Translations under genes and position numbers: made by a program
Notes under the pieces: generated by a model
The model's input: the letters and a program-made list of their open reading frames with translations, nothing else
Told to the model about the DNA's origin: nothing
Databases searched by the model: none
Shown: positions 8,742-18,039 of the stretch, piece after piece
Position numbering within the stretch: the stretch's first letter is position 1
Layout of the letters: every line of letters begins with the position of its first letter
Source: Leptolyngbya sp. SIOISBB
GTDB lineage: Bacteria > Cyanobacteriota > Cyanobacteriia > Phormidesmidales > Phormidesmidaceae
Reading direction: 5' to 3'
DNA length: 64,000 bases
Assembly: GCA_010671905.1 (NCBI GenBank)
Contig: JAAHII010000001.1
Span: 3,782,001-3,846,000 of the forward strand

Positions 8742-9515
8742 TTAAAAGGGATAGCTCATCAGCTGAATGACCATGCCGCTGCCCGGCAAGCTGGCGGGGG
8801 TGAGATTGAGCGTATTGCCGCCCTGACGAGTCGGGGTGCCGCTCATGAGAGCTAAAAACGGTTCCAATCCGTCAATGTCGCAGGTTTCTGGGTCTGCGGC
8901 CTGGGTACGGTAGTGGGTGGGAATCACCATGCGCGGATTGAGCGCGCGAACAGCGGCGACGGCCTCTTCGGCGTTATAGGCTTTAGGGCCACCGCCTACG
9001 GGCACCATCAATACATCCGGACGGCCTAGTTGGATCTGTTCTTCGACGGAAACGGGCGCAGCGGCACCACCCATATGAACGAAAGTGAGCCCACCTTGTT
9101 CCCAACGCCAAATCAGGTTCTTGCCAAACCGGCGACCGCCACTACGATCGTGATCTACTTCCACTGATTTCATGCGAATGGGAGGCAGTTCGTACTCTCC
9201 CTGCTCAGACAGGATGGGAGGATTGCCGGGCAGGTCTTCGAGTAAACCACCCTCATCAAACAAGCGGCTGCTAATCAGCACAACATCGGACGCGGTGGCG
9301 GGAGAAGCATAGCCAGCAGTGCAACCGATGGAGCGAAACGGATTGACCAAAATGCGCCGACCGTTGCCCTCAAATACGAAACTCGTGTGGCCCAGCCAGC
9401 GTACAGCGACGCCTGATCCTTGAGCCTGGGCTGACCTCCAGGTCGAAGTCACGCCCAAACCGAGCGCTGTAACAAAACCGACTCCTAATTGCCGTACAAA
9501 GCGTCGTCGTTGCAT
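8742..9515 (-). CDS. Metallo-beta-lactamase-fold protein with Tat-like signal and altered metal motif
   Basis: From the ATG at 9513-9515 the protein starts MQRRRFVRQLGVGFVTALGLG and ends its signal at SAQAQG, a twin-arginine-like export signal, so periplasmic or lumenal. GGGGT just upstream supports this start over the one 24 bases further out. The mature part resembles the UlaG/L-ascorbate lactonase-like branch (VAVRWLGHTSFVFEG, VNPF, VIPTHYRTQ). The position where HxHxDH is expected reads VVLISSRLFDEGG, so two metal-binding His residues are missing. Either it does not bind two zincs or it has a non-hydrolytic role. Not obviously in an operon. Confidence 0.7.
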   Translation of the reverse strand: MQRRRFVRQLGVGFVTALGLGVTSTWRSAQAQGSGVAVRWLGHTSFVFEGNGRRILVNPFRSIGCTAGYASPATASDVVLISSRLFDEGGLLEDLPGNPPILSEQGEYELPPIRMKSVEVDHDRSGGRRFGKNLIWRWEQGGLTFVHMGGAAAPVSVEEQIQLGRPDVLMVPVGGGPKAYNAEEAVAAVRALNPRMVIPTHYRTQAADPETCDIDGLEPFLALMSGTPTRQGGNTLNLTPASLPGSGMVIQLMSYPF

Positions 9516-9539
9516 TTTTACCCCACACTCTCCATCCAC

Positions 9540-9919
9540 AATGAATGTCGATACTACTGCGCTTAAGCGTCATTATCCTATCGTTTCACGGCACCTTCGT
9601 CGCTGCGATCGCGCCAGTTCATCCCGATATGGGTGCTCCCCATTTCGATATCCTGTGGTCACAAGCGTGCAAGCGTGCCATCATGCCAATCATTTGACGA
9701 TGTTGAGCGCTGTTTGTGCCTCAGTTCCGATACGGATAAGACATCGCACATAGTCGAAAGTGGCATGGATGGCTGAAATCCATACTCAACTGTGATGTTC
9801 CTGTCCTTTGTGGTTTTTTAGGTGTCAGTCATCAGTATGGTGTGCAAAAAAGTTGAAGAAATGCCCGAATTTCCAGGGTCACTCCTATGGTGAGAGGGAA
9901 AGTAACGGAGCGATCGCAG
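9540..9919. other. Intergenic region, divergent promoters expected
   Basis: About 380 bp between the divergently transcribed MBL-fold gene and the phosphohexomutase gene. Only non-coding-looking short frames are seen. Promoters for both genes must lie here, but no convincing -35/-10 pair could be picked out. Confidence 0.4.
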
Positions 9920-11455
9920 ATGGTTCTTTCAGTCAGCTCGGTAAATTGGACCGCCCTCCAAAATGGTTCCGATATTCGTGGGGTCGCGCTACCGGGCATT
10001 CCTGATGAACCCGTCAATTTAACGCCAGCGGTAGTGAAGACCCTGGGCCAAGCCTTTGTGACTTGGCTGGCATTACGTCTGCAAAAAGCACCCACTGAGC
10101 TCACAGTCGCAGTCGGTCGCGATAGTCGGTTGTCTGGCCCCACCTTGATAGCAGCGGTGATTGAAGGCATGGCTGCGATGGGCAGCCGGGTCTATGACGT
10201 GGGGATGGCCTCGACTCCGGCGATGTTTATGAGTACGGTGCTACCTGAGTTTGCTTGCGATGGCGCGATTATGCTCACGGCTAGTCATCTGCCGTTTAAC
10301 CGCAATGGTCTGAAGTTTTTTACCCGCCAGGGTGGCTTGGGCAAGCCAGATATTAAGCAAATTCTGGAGTTGGCGGCAGCTGACGATTTTGCCAGTGCTG
10401 ACACCACAGGGGCGATCGCTGAGCGGGATTTGATCTCTGCCTATGCCACTGAGTTGGTGCGCCAGATTCGGCAAGCGGTCAATCATCCCGCACATTTTGA
10501 CACACCGCTGGCAGGGCTCAGAATTGTGGTGGATGCGGGCAACGGCGCAGGCGGATTTTACGCAGACAAAGTGCTGCAGCCATTGGGAGCCGATACTACC
10601 GGGAGCCAGTTCCTAGAGCCAGACGGTAACTTTCCTAATCATGTGCCGAATCCAGAGAATGAGGCGGCGATGACGGCGATTTGTCAGGCGGTGACGGCTC
10701 ATCAGGCTGACTTTGGCATCATCTTTGATACCGATGTCGATCGCGGCGCCGCTGTAGATCATGAAGGGCGTGAACTCAACCGCAATCGGTTGATTGCCTT
10801 GATCTCCGCGATCGTTCTCCAAGAACATCCCGGTTCTACCATCGTTACCGACTCCATTACTTCGGATGGCCTTACCCAGTTCATTGAGCAAGATCTGGGC
10901 GGCGTTCACCATCGCTTTAAGCGGGGCTATAAAAATGTCATCAATGAGGCAAGGCGGTTGAATGAATCGGGCCAGGAGTCTTGGCTGGCAATCGAAACGT
11001 CCGGTCATGGGGCCATGCAGGAAAACTATTTTCTGGATGATGGGGCCTATTTGGTCAGTAAATTGCTGGCAGAACTGGCCAAAGCCCGCCAGGCGGGTCA
11101 GCGGGTGACGGATCTAATCGCCCCTCTGCAGGAACCGATCGAAAGCCAAGAGTTTCGGTTGAAGATTTTGGAGTCGGACTTCAAGACCCACGGAAACCAA
11201 GTGATTCAGCATCTTGAAGACTTTGTGACTCAGCAACCGGGTTGGGCGGTGGTGCCGAAGAATCATGAGGGAATTCGGGTCACCTGCACCGCACCGGAGG
11301 AAGCTGGCTGGTTTTTGCTGCGGTTGTCGCTGCATGATCCCGTATTACCCCTCAACATCGAAGCGAATGTGGCAGGCGGCGTAGCTCAGATGGCGGCACG
11401 GCTACGAGACTTTTTTGCCACTCAGACGGGACTAGATTTATCCGCTCTGTTATAG
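9920..11455 (+). CDS. Phosphomannomutase/phosphoglucomutase family protein
   Basis: A 511-residue alpha-D-phosphohexomutase. Motifs in order: AVGRDSRLSGP (N-terminal phosphohexomutase signature), MLTASHLPFNRNGLKFF (active-site phosphoserine loop, TASH-x-P), DTDVDRGAAVD (Mg-binding DxDxDR) and ETSGHGAM (sugar-binding ExSGH). It should interconvert hexose-1- and hexose-6-phosphates and may supply glucose-6-P from glycogen phosphorylase product; the exact sugar cannot be told from motifs. The start at 9920 has CGGAG nine bases upstream; an in-frame ATG at 9887 is an alternative. Confidence 0.85.
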   Translation: MVLSVSSVNWTALQNGSDIRGVALPGIPDEPVNLTPAVVKTLGQAFVTWLALRLQKAPTELTVAVGRDSRLSGPTLIAAVIEGMAAMGSRVYDVGMASTPAMFMSTVLPEFACDGAIMLTASHLPFNRNGLKFFTRQGGLGKPDIKQILELAAADDFASADTTGAIAERDLISAYATELVRQIRQAVNHPAHFDTPLAGLRIVVDAGNGAGGFYADKVLQPLGADTTGSQFLEPDGNFPNHVPNPENEAAMTAICQAVTAHQADFGIIFDTDVDRGAAVDHEGRELNRNRLIALISAIVLQEHPGSTIVTDSITSDGLTQFIEQDLGGVHHRFKRGYKNVINEARRLNESGQESWLAIETSGHGAMQENYFLDDGAYLVSKLLAELAKARQAGQRVTDLIAPLQEPIESQEFRLKILESDFKTHGNQVIQHLEDFVTQQPGWAVVPKNHEGIRVTCTAPEEAGWFLLRLSLHDPVLPLNIEANVAGGVAQMAARLRDFFATQTGLDLSALL

Positions 11456-11697
11456 CTGACGTCAGTTCAGGTTAAGCAGAAATCTGTTACTTTCCCCTCC
11501 GTAGGAGGGGTTAATGGGGTGGGTGATGTCGTTTTGGACCCACGCCGTCCTTCGGACACCCCTCCGCTGGGGGGATGAGCCCTTGAGGTGTTGAGAAAAA
11601 CCTCATTGTCCTTAATCCCGCACTCAAGTTAATTAAGAAGCGTGAGTTAAGGGATCAGCGATCGCTTCCCCTGATCATCTGGCGGCATCTCCTTGGC

Positions 11698-12336
11698 CTA
11701 TCGCAGCTTGTATTGCTGATAGTTGAGACAAAACTCGCCGTTACTGTCCACAAATTTGCGCTGGGCATCGCGCACTAAGTCAAAAGCCTCATCGCAGGTG
11801 CGCACGAGGAATAGCATCTCGTAGTCTTCGGGATTGATCAGCTGTTTTTCCAGTGGCCAAGCCTGCACCCAGCGTAAAAAGTCTTCCCACATGTCTCCTA
11901 ACAACACAATGGGGATGTTGCAGATGTGCTCCACCTGCATGAGCTGCCAGGTGTAGGCCAGCTCCAATAGGGTGCCGACGCCACCGGGGGCCACGACGAC
12001 AGCATTCGCAAGGTGCATGAAGTGATCAAGACGTTCTGAGAAGCGATCGAAGTCATGCTTGATATCCACATGGGGGTTAGCGGCTTCTTCAAACGGCAGC
12101 TTGATGTTGAGGCCGTACGACTTGCTAGAGTCATCAATGCTGTTGGGGTCTTCTCGACCCTCGCGATGACCGAGATTGGCCGCTTCCATCAGGCCCGGTC
12201 CGCCACCTGTGACCACATCCATGCCTTCTCGACCAAGCAATCGGGCGAGCCGCCTCACCTGTTCATAATTCGAGTCGCCTTGCTTTAAACGAGCAGAGCC
12301 AAAAATGACAACCCGAAATCTATCTACCTCAGACAT
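11698..12336 (-). CDS. LOG family Rossmann-fold protein
   Basis: 212 residues from MSEVDRFRVVIFGSARL. The LOG/TIGR00730 signatures GGGPGLMEAANLGHREG and VVAPGGVGTLLELAYTW (PGGxGTxxE) are intact. Family members hydrolyse nucleoside 5'-monophosphates, releasing the base (cytokinin-activating in plants), but many bacterial members have an unknown physiological substrate. The start at 12336 is preferred because the longer frame adds 22 residues with no family resemblance. Conserved Arg and Glu residues expected for catalysis are present in the motifs. Confidence 0.85.
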   Translation of the reverse strand: MSEVDRFRVVIFGSARLKQGDSNYEQVRRLARLLGREGMDVVTGGGPGLMEAANLGHREGREDPNSIDDSSKSYGLNIKLPFEEAANPHVDIKHDFDRFSERLDHFMHLANAVVVAPGGVGTLLELAYTWQLMQVEHICNIPIVLLGDMWEDFLRWVQAWPLEKQLINPEDYEMLFLVRTCDEAFDLVRDAQRKFVDSNGEFCLNYQQYKLR

Positions 12337-12440
12337 TACACTTTTCCGAAAATTGCGATACGTCACTGCCTGTACCCAACCAGACTGCACCCACAGGCGC
12401 AATCGGGATGAGTCAAATCAGGGCGTGATTGACAGCTTTA

Positions 12441-13205
12441 CTAGCTTAGCCTCTGATAGGCCAAGGCAAGGGCATTTTCATCCCCAACGTTGCCGGGAAA
12501 CAACACGACTGGCATGGCTGAGAATTGGGGATGGTCGGGTTCGGTTCGCACGACCGACACCCCTGGCAAGATCTGTCCCAACAGGCGTGTGGTGCGAAGG
12601 GCAAGCCCCTGACTCAAGGTGTCGTTGGAGGTGATGCCCCCTTTGCTGATCAAAAAGCCCAGGTCACTCGGCAATCCCCGCACGATATCCATCAATAGGG
12701 CGGAGACCTGTTCACCAAAAGCTAGGCGAGTTTGTACGTCGGGAAAGGTGAGTTCCTCGCGGCTGGTATAGATTGCAGGGGTTTGACCGCGTTGATGAAT
12801 TTGGCTCACCTGATCGAGGGTCGCTGCCAGCAAGTGCGCTCGCCCTGCCGCCCGATCATCCAGCATTTGCGTCACGTCCACTTCGACGCCGACAATGTCC
12901 GATTCTTTGAGCAATGTTGCCAGTTGTGCAGTGGTCTTTTTGACATGGGAACCGACTAAAATCGCGCCCGGATGATGATCTTTGACATATTGAGCCATGT
13001 CTTTGGCGGCGATTGGTTGAGGCGGCAACGCGGCCAAAGCAGTCAAAATGCTGGCAGCACTGCGAAACAAAAAGCGTTTGCCCTGGGCCGCAGCAGCTAG
13101 CACCTCTTGAGCAAAGGCATTCAGATCAGCTTGCGTTTCGCCATCTACTGCCACACAAACATTGTTTTGCAGTGCCATGAGTGCTTCGGAGACCCCTGCT
13201 CGCAA
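12441..13205 (-). CDS. DUF1537 four-carbon acid sugar kinase, C-terminal part (frameshifted gene)
   Basis: Carries the C-terminal nucleotide-binding domain of the OtnK/DtnK (DUF1537) family, with LISKGGITSNDTLSQGL and VVLFPGNVGDENALA. The in-frame sequence really begins near 13252 (KNGGAIAAAQVTRFTLDRLR) and joins the N-terminal part across a one-base deletion in a C5 run at 13249-13253. Restoring a sixth C gives a continuous EKTGGAIAAAQV. Members phosphorylate four-carbon acid sugars such as threonate or erythronate. Whether the gene is dead or the base was lost in sequencing cannot be decided here. Confidence 0.8.
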   Translation of the reverse strand: MRAGVSEALMALQNNVCVAVDGETQADLNAFAQEVLAAAAQGKRFLFRSAASILTALAALPPQPIAAKDMAQYVKDHHPGAILVGSHVKKTTAQLATLLKESDIVGVEVDVTQMLDDRAAGRAHLLAATLDQVSQIHQRGQTPAIYTSREELTFPDVQTRLAFGEQVSALLMDIVRGLPSDLGFLISKGGITSNDTLSQGLALRTTRLLGQILPGVSVVRTEPDHPQFSAMPVVLFPGNVGDENALALAYQRLS

Positions 13206-13225
13206 GCGGTCTAGGGTGAAACGTG

Positions 13226-13756
13226 TTACCTGAGCAGCGGCGATCGCTCCCCCGTTTTTTCCGCCACATAATCGGGGAGATAGGCTGTGCTGTAGCCAAA
13301 TACCGAATCCTTCGCGAATTCCGTTTCATCAGCTGGAACGGGTGTGCCATTTTGAACAACGTAGTGAGTACTGTCACGGGTAATGCGTCCCCCTTCAAAA
13401 AAGGCAGGCACCATGAAGTGGGCATCAAAGGGACCTAATTCTGCCGCGATCGCATCAGTTTCAATCGGATAGTGACCGCGCAGAGTTGAGTCAGAGCGGC
13501 TTACCACTAAAAAATCTTCTACCCCCGCTTGGGGAATCGCCACCTTCAGGTTTTGGCAAACTTCACGAGTGACTGCTTCCGCCTGGCTTGGAGAAAGCGC
13601 CCGTGTATTGGTCAGCACGAACATAATGGGCGAAGCGTCTCGCAGCCCTAGTACCAGGGTCTCGACATCCCATTTCAACAGCAACAAGCAGCTGTGGACG
13701 GTTTGTGATCCGGTGGGATCGTCGTCTAGCACAATAATTTTGGGTGTCGTACCCAT
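13226..13756 (-). CDS. DUF1537 four-carbon acid sugar kinase, N-terminal part (frameshifted gene)
   Basis: 176 residues starting MGTTPKIIVLDDDPTGSQTV, the N-terminal substrate-binding domain of the DUF1537 kinase family, with VLTNTRALSPSQAE and VSRSDSTLRGHYPIE as conserved landmarks. The frame ends prematurely at ERSPLLR because of the indel at 13249-13253; the remainder of the enzyme is in the other frame at 12441-13252. Together the two parts would make a protein of about 438 residues, a normal length for the family. Confidence 0.8.
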   Translation of the reverse strand: MGTTPKIIVLDDDPTGSQTVHSCLLLLKWDVETLVLGLRDASPIMFVLTNTRALSPSQAEAVTREVCQNLKVAIPQAGVEDFLVVSRSDSTLRGHYPIETDAIAAELGPFDAHFMVPAFFEGGRITRDSTHYVVQNGTPVPADETEFAKDSVFGYSTAYLPDYVAEKTGERSPLLR

Positions 13757-14047
13757 ACCCCCTCCAGCAGTTTGGTCGATCTAGTTTCCAGAGTGCCACA
13801 CTGCGGCGATCGTTTTGACGATTTGAGGAGTCAGGGTGACGGGGTGGATGGGTGATTGGGGTAAGAGGGTGGATGGGTGTAAATGATAAGAAGTGAGGAT
13901 AGGAACGGCAAACGCCTGCGCGGCCATCCCATGGGCCACGATATGCTGTCCACCGTCACTGAACCCTAGATACCTGTTCCCTGTTCCCTAAAACCTATTC
14001 CCTAAAATCCATTCCCCCCAGCAATTTGGTCACCTTGTCTCACTCCG

Positions 14048-14965
14048 TTAGTTCAAGGCTTCCGATCGCTGCTTGTTCAGATCATCAATCAGTCCGGCGA
14101 GTTTGTGGCGATCGGCTTTGTAGACTTCGCCGCAAAAATGACAGGTCGCTTCGGCCCCGTCGTCTTTTTCGATCATGTCTTGTAGCTCCTCGACCCCGAG
14201 CATTTTGAGCGCACCCAGCATGCGATCGTAGGTGCAGGGACAGTAAAAGCGAATGTCCATGGCGTCAGCATCGTGGAGGATTTCTAAGTTCAAATCGCCG
14301 ACGAGGGACTCAAAAATTTCGGATAGGGTTTGGTTATCTCGCAGCTTAGGCGTGAAATCTGCCAGCAAGCTCATGCGCGATTCCAGTAAGGAAATCAGCG
14401 ACTCATCTCGGGCAGCCTTGGGCATCACCTGCAGCAATAGTCCACCAGCCGCCTCAACCCCTTGCTCATCTACATGTACGCCCAAGGCCAGGGCTGAAGG
14501 AGTTTGTTCTGAGGTCGCCAGATAATAGGTGAGGTCTTCGCCAATTTCACCAGAAATCAGTTCCACAGTGCTGGAATACGGCTGCCCGTATCCAACGTCA
14601 CGCACAACGTAGAGGTACCCTTTACGCCCGATTGCCCCCCCGACGTTCAATTTTCCCGTTTCTGTGGGGGGCAGTTCAATACTGGGATGATCGACATAAC
14701 CGCGGACGCGGCCATCCAGTCCAGCATCAACCATGACCCCACCCATCGGGCCATCCCCTTTCACCCGCAGGTTAATGCGCGACTCGGCCCGCTTCATACT
14801 TGAAACCAGCAATAAACCGGCTGACATCGCTCTACCTAAAGCTGCGGTACCTACGTAGGTGAGCTGATGACGCTGTCGAGTTTCTTCTACCAGGTCTGTG
14901 GTGATCGTGCCGACAATGCGAATGCCACCATCGGCTGCGGTGGCCCGAAGGAGTTGGTCTGCCAT
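14048..14965 (-). CDS. hslO: Hsp33 redox-regulated chaperone
   Basis: 305 residues, full length. Hsp33 is a cytosolic holdase switched on by oxidation. The N-terminal domain starts MADQLLRATAADGGIRI and contains GGVMVDAGLDGRVRGYV and LNVGGAIGRKGYLYVV. The C-terminal zinc-binding switch is intact as FYCPCTYDRM plus ATCHFCGEVY (CxC...CxxC). In a phototroph this protein protects against oxidative unfolding. It is monocistronic as far as can be seen. Confidence 0.95.
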   Translation of the reverse strand: MADQLLRATAADGGIRIVGTITTDLVEETRQRHQLTYVGTAALGRAMSAGLLLVSSMKRAESRINLRVKGDGPMGGVMVDAGLDGRVRGYVDHPSIELPPTETGKLNVGGAIGRKGYLYVVRDVGYGQPYSSTVELISGEIGEDLTYYLATSEQTPSALALGVHVDEQGVEAAGGLLLQVMPKAARDESLISLLESRMSLLADFTPKLRDNQTLSEIFESLVGDLNLEILHDADAMDIRFYCPCTYDRMLGALKMLGVEELQDMIEKDDGAEATCHFCGEVYKADRHKLAGLIDDLNKQRSEALN

Positions 14966-15324
14966 GCAAACGTCCTGAAATGATCTCGTTTATTTTTTCG
15001 TTAGTGCCATTGTAAGGATTTTTGGATCGGCGTGAATGGGTGGATGAAGACATGGAATGGGCGGATTTGAGGGGATGTATTTTGGGCTGGATAAAACTTG
15101 GTAGCGCCGCAGCGGCAACGCTAGTGTCGGGATGACAGCTGTATTCGTTGGGATGTGGGCGAGCTGGGCTTGGGCGAGCCGGGAACATCCTAAAATCGCG
15201 TTAGGGATGTCAGGCCTTACTGCATAGAGGCTGCAGAGTCGCTCTTTAAACCGCAAATGTTGGGGAGACATGACGGTACGAGGGGCGCTATGCTTGCTAA
15301 CTTGACTAAGGAGTCGGGGAATCA
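14966..15324. other. Intergenic region between hslO and the DUF815 ATPase gene
   Basis: About 360 bp separating two divergent genes. No coding sequence, RNA structure or repeat was recognised; promoters for both genes should lie here. Confidence 0.3.
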
Positions 15325-15327
15325 GTG

Positions 15328-16629
15328 ATGAGTGGATTAGCGGCAGCCGCGATCGCTTCTGTACAGCGATTTCAGCAGCAGTCGGTGGGGCTGTTGTTGT
15401 ATCAGTCGGTTTTGGAAACACCGATTAGTCGGGCGTGGCTCAACCTGCTGGATGCCCTCTGTCGTGAGGACTCAGCGGAATGTTTGACGGCCTATGGCTT
15501 GTGGTTTCGTGCGTTAGCGACGCAACAACAGACTTGGCAAGAACATCTGATTCAACAAATTCTCCGATCGGAAAATCCCTTTTCCCAGTTGGCTCAACGG
15601 TTGCCCGTCCAAGAATTGCCACCAGCTTTGTTAGAAGCGGCTCAGAGTGATCTGCGACGTCTCCAAGGGCTTTACTCGTGTCAGAGCAGTCAGCTCAGCC
15701 AATGGGTGCAAACGGTTTGCCAAGTGCCCGAAACGCCTGTGGTATGGCATCTAGAGACGGCAGCTTGGTCAGTGATGTCGTTGGTGTCTTTTCCGACGCT
15801 GCCTGACTGGCAAGCCGGATTGGTGGAGTTAGCGACCTATTACCGGCAGCAGGGGATTGGGGTAGTCGGTCAGTATCAAGTGTTTCGCTGGCAAGCTGAT
15901 GATCTCGTTGGGGTATCTCATCCCGATCCGGTGCAGTTAGCGGACTTGGCAGCCTATGACGAGCCTCGCCAGCGTCTGATCCAAAACACGGAGTTTTTGC
16001 TGCAGGGGTATGCCGCGCTGCATGTCTTGCTGTACGGCAGTCGCGGTTCGGGTAAGTCATCTCTGGTCAAAGCCTTAGTGCAGGAATATGGCGATCGCGG
16101 GTTGCGCCTCATTCAAGTCGATAAGGCCGGGATGACAGAACTCCCCGCCATCGTTGAACGGGTACGGGACTTGCCGCAAAAGTTCATTATCTTTGTCGAC
16201 GATTTGTCTTTTGAAGAGGATGATGACGCTTTTAAGGCGCTCAAAGTGGTGCTAGAAGGCAACGTCACCGCTCGGGCGCAGAATGTGGTGGTGTATGCCA
16301 CTTCCAATCGACGCCATCTGGTGCGGGAATATTTTGCCGATCGCCCGCGCCCGAGTGACCAGGACGAGATTCAAGCTTGGGACACTCTGCAAGAGAAGCT
16401 GTCGTTTAGTGATCGTTTCGGTTTAACTCTTACCTTTGAAGCGCCGGATCAAAAGACCTATCTCGCGATCGTGCAGCATCTTGCCACCCAAGCCCAGCTC
16501 GCGATCGAGGATGAAACCTTGCAACAGCGAGCGCTGCAATGGGCAACTCGTCATAATGGTCGCTCTGGGCGCACAGCTCGCCAATTTATCGACTTTTTGC
16601 AGGCGGAGCTAGCCACTCAAACTGAATGA
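15328..16629 (+). CDS. DUF815-family ATP-binding protein
   Basis: 433 residues. The C-terminal half is a P-loop ATPase of the DUF815/AAA-like group: Walker A LLYGSRGSGKSSLVKAL (Lys about residue 243), Walker B FIIFVDDLSFEEDDD and the sensor segment VVVYATSNRRHLVREYF. The N-terminal ~200 residues are family-specific helices. Function is unknown; such proteins are presumed remodelling ATPases. A GTG at 15325 immediately precedes the chosen ATG; AAGGAG at 15308-15313 is the likely ribosome site. Confidence 0.85.
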   Translation: MSGLAAAAIASVQRFQQQSVGLLLYQSVLETPISRAWLNLLDALCREDSAECLTAYGLWFRALATQQQTWQEHLIQQILRSENPFSQLAQRLPVQELPPALLEAAQSDLRRLQGLYSCQSSQLSQWVQTVCQVPETPVVWHLETAAWSVMSLVSFPTLPDWQAGLVELATYYRQQGIGVVGQYQVFRWQADDLVGVSHPDPVQLADLAAYDEPRQRLIQNTEFLLQGYAALHVLLYGSRGSGKSSLVKALVQEYGDRGLRLIQVDKAGMTELPAIVERVRDLPQKFIIFVDDLSFEEDDDAFKALKVVLEGNVTARAQNVVVYATSNRRHLVREYFADRPRPSDQDEIQAWDTLQEKLSFSDRFGLTLTFEAPDQKTYLAIVQHLATQAQLAIEDETLQQRALQWATRHNGRSGRTARQFIDFLQAELATQTE

Positions 16630-16976
16630 CTCGGTGTGAGTCAATCATAAGAATAGATTGACAACAGGTGTCTAACCAGTAGGTTTATAACAGAAGCGCG
16701 CTGCAGAATTAAGTTTTTTTGCATCCATGGCTTCTACTATCATTTGCTGTCGCGAAATTCTGTCGCTAAAGGGTGTGGTAAAGAGTGGTCTCATCAGGCT
16801 GTTTGGGGCATTCTTGAAACAGGCATCAACCCCGGTCCTTTGGGAGGGGATAACTTTGCGTCAAGCAGGTAAGCAGATGACCAAATGTGATGGTACTGTT
16901 ACAGAATCTGATTGGCGCAGCCATGCAGGACTGTGGTACTACTGTTAACTCAGCACGGCAAGGAACAATCGTCGGG
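16630..16976. other. Intergenic/leader region before the FHA gene
   Basis: About 350 bp. The FHA reading frame stays open for 30 codons upstream of the chosen start, but the residues are not domain-like. No RNA or repeat recognised. Confidence 0.3.
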
Positions 16977-17429
16977 ATGGCTCCAGAATCTCAGCTCAGC
17001 AACATCTTTATCGTTGAAGATAGTAAAGGCCGTCGTGAAATTATTTTAGACGGTTCAGTTTATTCAATTGGCCGAGATCCCAAGTGCGATATTCGTTTGT
17101 CATCACAGTTTGTCTCGCGCCATCACGCCACTTTGGTACAACTGCCCAAAGATGACAATACTTTTTACTATCGTATCGTTGATGGCAATTTGAAGGGCAA
17201 GCCCAGCGCCAATGGCATGCTCATCAATGGTCGTAAAGTACCTGCTCATGATCTCAAAAACGAAGACGAAATTGTTTTTGGGCCTCAGGCAAGAGCTATC
17301 TTTTATCAACTCAGGCGTGATTCAACGAATCCTTTGCCGCCTGATGAGTTTGATATCACGCTCATCAGCCCCAATATGGTGGATGAGCTAGAAGATGACG
17401 AAGACGGTGAAGACACCGCTGTCAAATAA
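16977..17429 (+). CDS. FHA domain-containing protein
   Basis: 150 residues from MAPESQLSNIFIVEDSKG. One forkhead-associated domain covers most of it: YSIGRDPKCDIRL (GR of the phosphothreonine pocket), SSQFVSRHHATL (the S-x-x-H signature) and ANGMLINGRKV (N-G turn). FHA domains bind phosphothreonine peptides, so this is probably an adaptor under Ser/Thr kinase control. The C-terminus is acidic and disordered (DELEDDEDGED). Alternative in-frame starts at 16887 and 16923 would add residues without domain similarity. Confidence 0.85.
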   Translation: MAPESQLSNIFIVEDSKGRREIILDGSVYSIGRDPKCDIRLSSQFVSRHHATLVQLPKDDNTFYYRIVDGNLKGKPSANGMLINGRKVPAHDLKNEDEIVFGPQARAIFYQLRRDSTNPLPPDEFDITLISPNMVDELEDDEDGEDTAVK

Positions 17430-18039
17430 GCATTTGCATAAATCATCCGTGTGGCTGTGGGTGGCGTCACCGACATCAATGTTTCTGGTATCAGCGATCG
17501 CTAGATGTCGCTCAGCGATCTGGGCCTTCAGGTTCTAGACATTGTGGCTGGCTGGGCTGGGCGTTTGACCAACATGTTTGACTCAGGGACTTCAGGTCGC
17601 TGGAGACTCGCACTGATTTCTGAATACCGCTGTTGGCGATGGGCAATGGGCGGGTGCTGAAACTGCCTCAAGAGCACATCCAGGTTGCAACGTGGCGGCA
17701 ACTTTTGGCAGTGGGACTGGGATGCGGCGGTCAACGTGAAAGGCTCCCCCTCAATTCGGTTTTGCTGACGAGCTAGTTGCATCAGGATGGAACTGGCGGT
17801 ATCGCAGAATGCGGAATGCTGAGATCGGAATGCGGAATTGAAATGCCTGCCAGAAGGCGGTTTCAAAAATCCAGGCAACCTGAGCAAACTGCGGCTTGCT
17901 ATAGGTTTGCCGCAGGTCGCGATGGACAGTGAATCACAATGACCAGGCCCAACTGCTTCGGAAACTTCTCTTTAGATTGATCGGAAATTGCCTGCAGGCG
18001 GTCACACTGTATAAAAGCCATTTGCGCAGTAAGAGTTCC
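17430..18039. other. Intergenic region before the zinc protease gene
   Basis: About 610 bp with no convincing gene. It holds dispersed repeat copy B (17798-17899). A 119-codon minus-strand frame here overlaps the repeat and is not protein-like. Confidence 0.4.
17798..17899 (-). repeat. Dispersed ~100-nt repeat, copy B
   Basis: Read on the minus strand it starts GCAAGCCGCAGTTTGCTCAG, passes GAAACCGCCTTCTGGCAGGC and ends ATTCTGCGATACC. It matches copies A and C, and accounts for part of the non-coding gap before the zinc protease. Confidence 0.6.

Noticed and set aside
17528-17887. 119-codon minus-strand open frame
   Set aside because: It overlaps dispersed repeat copy B and its translation is low-quality, without any domain-like pattern.
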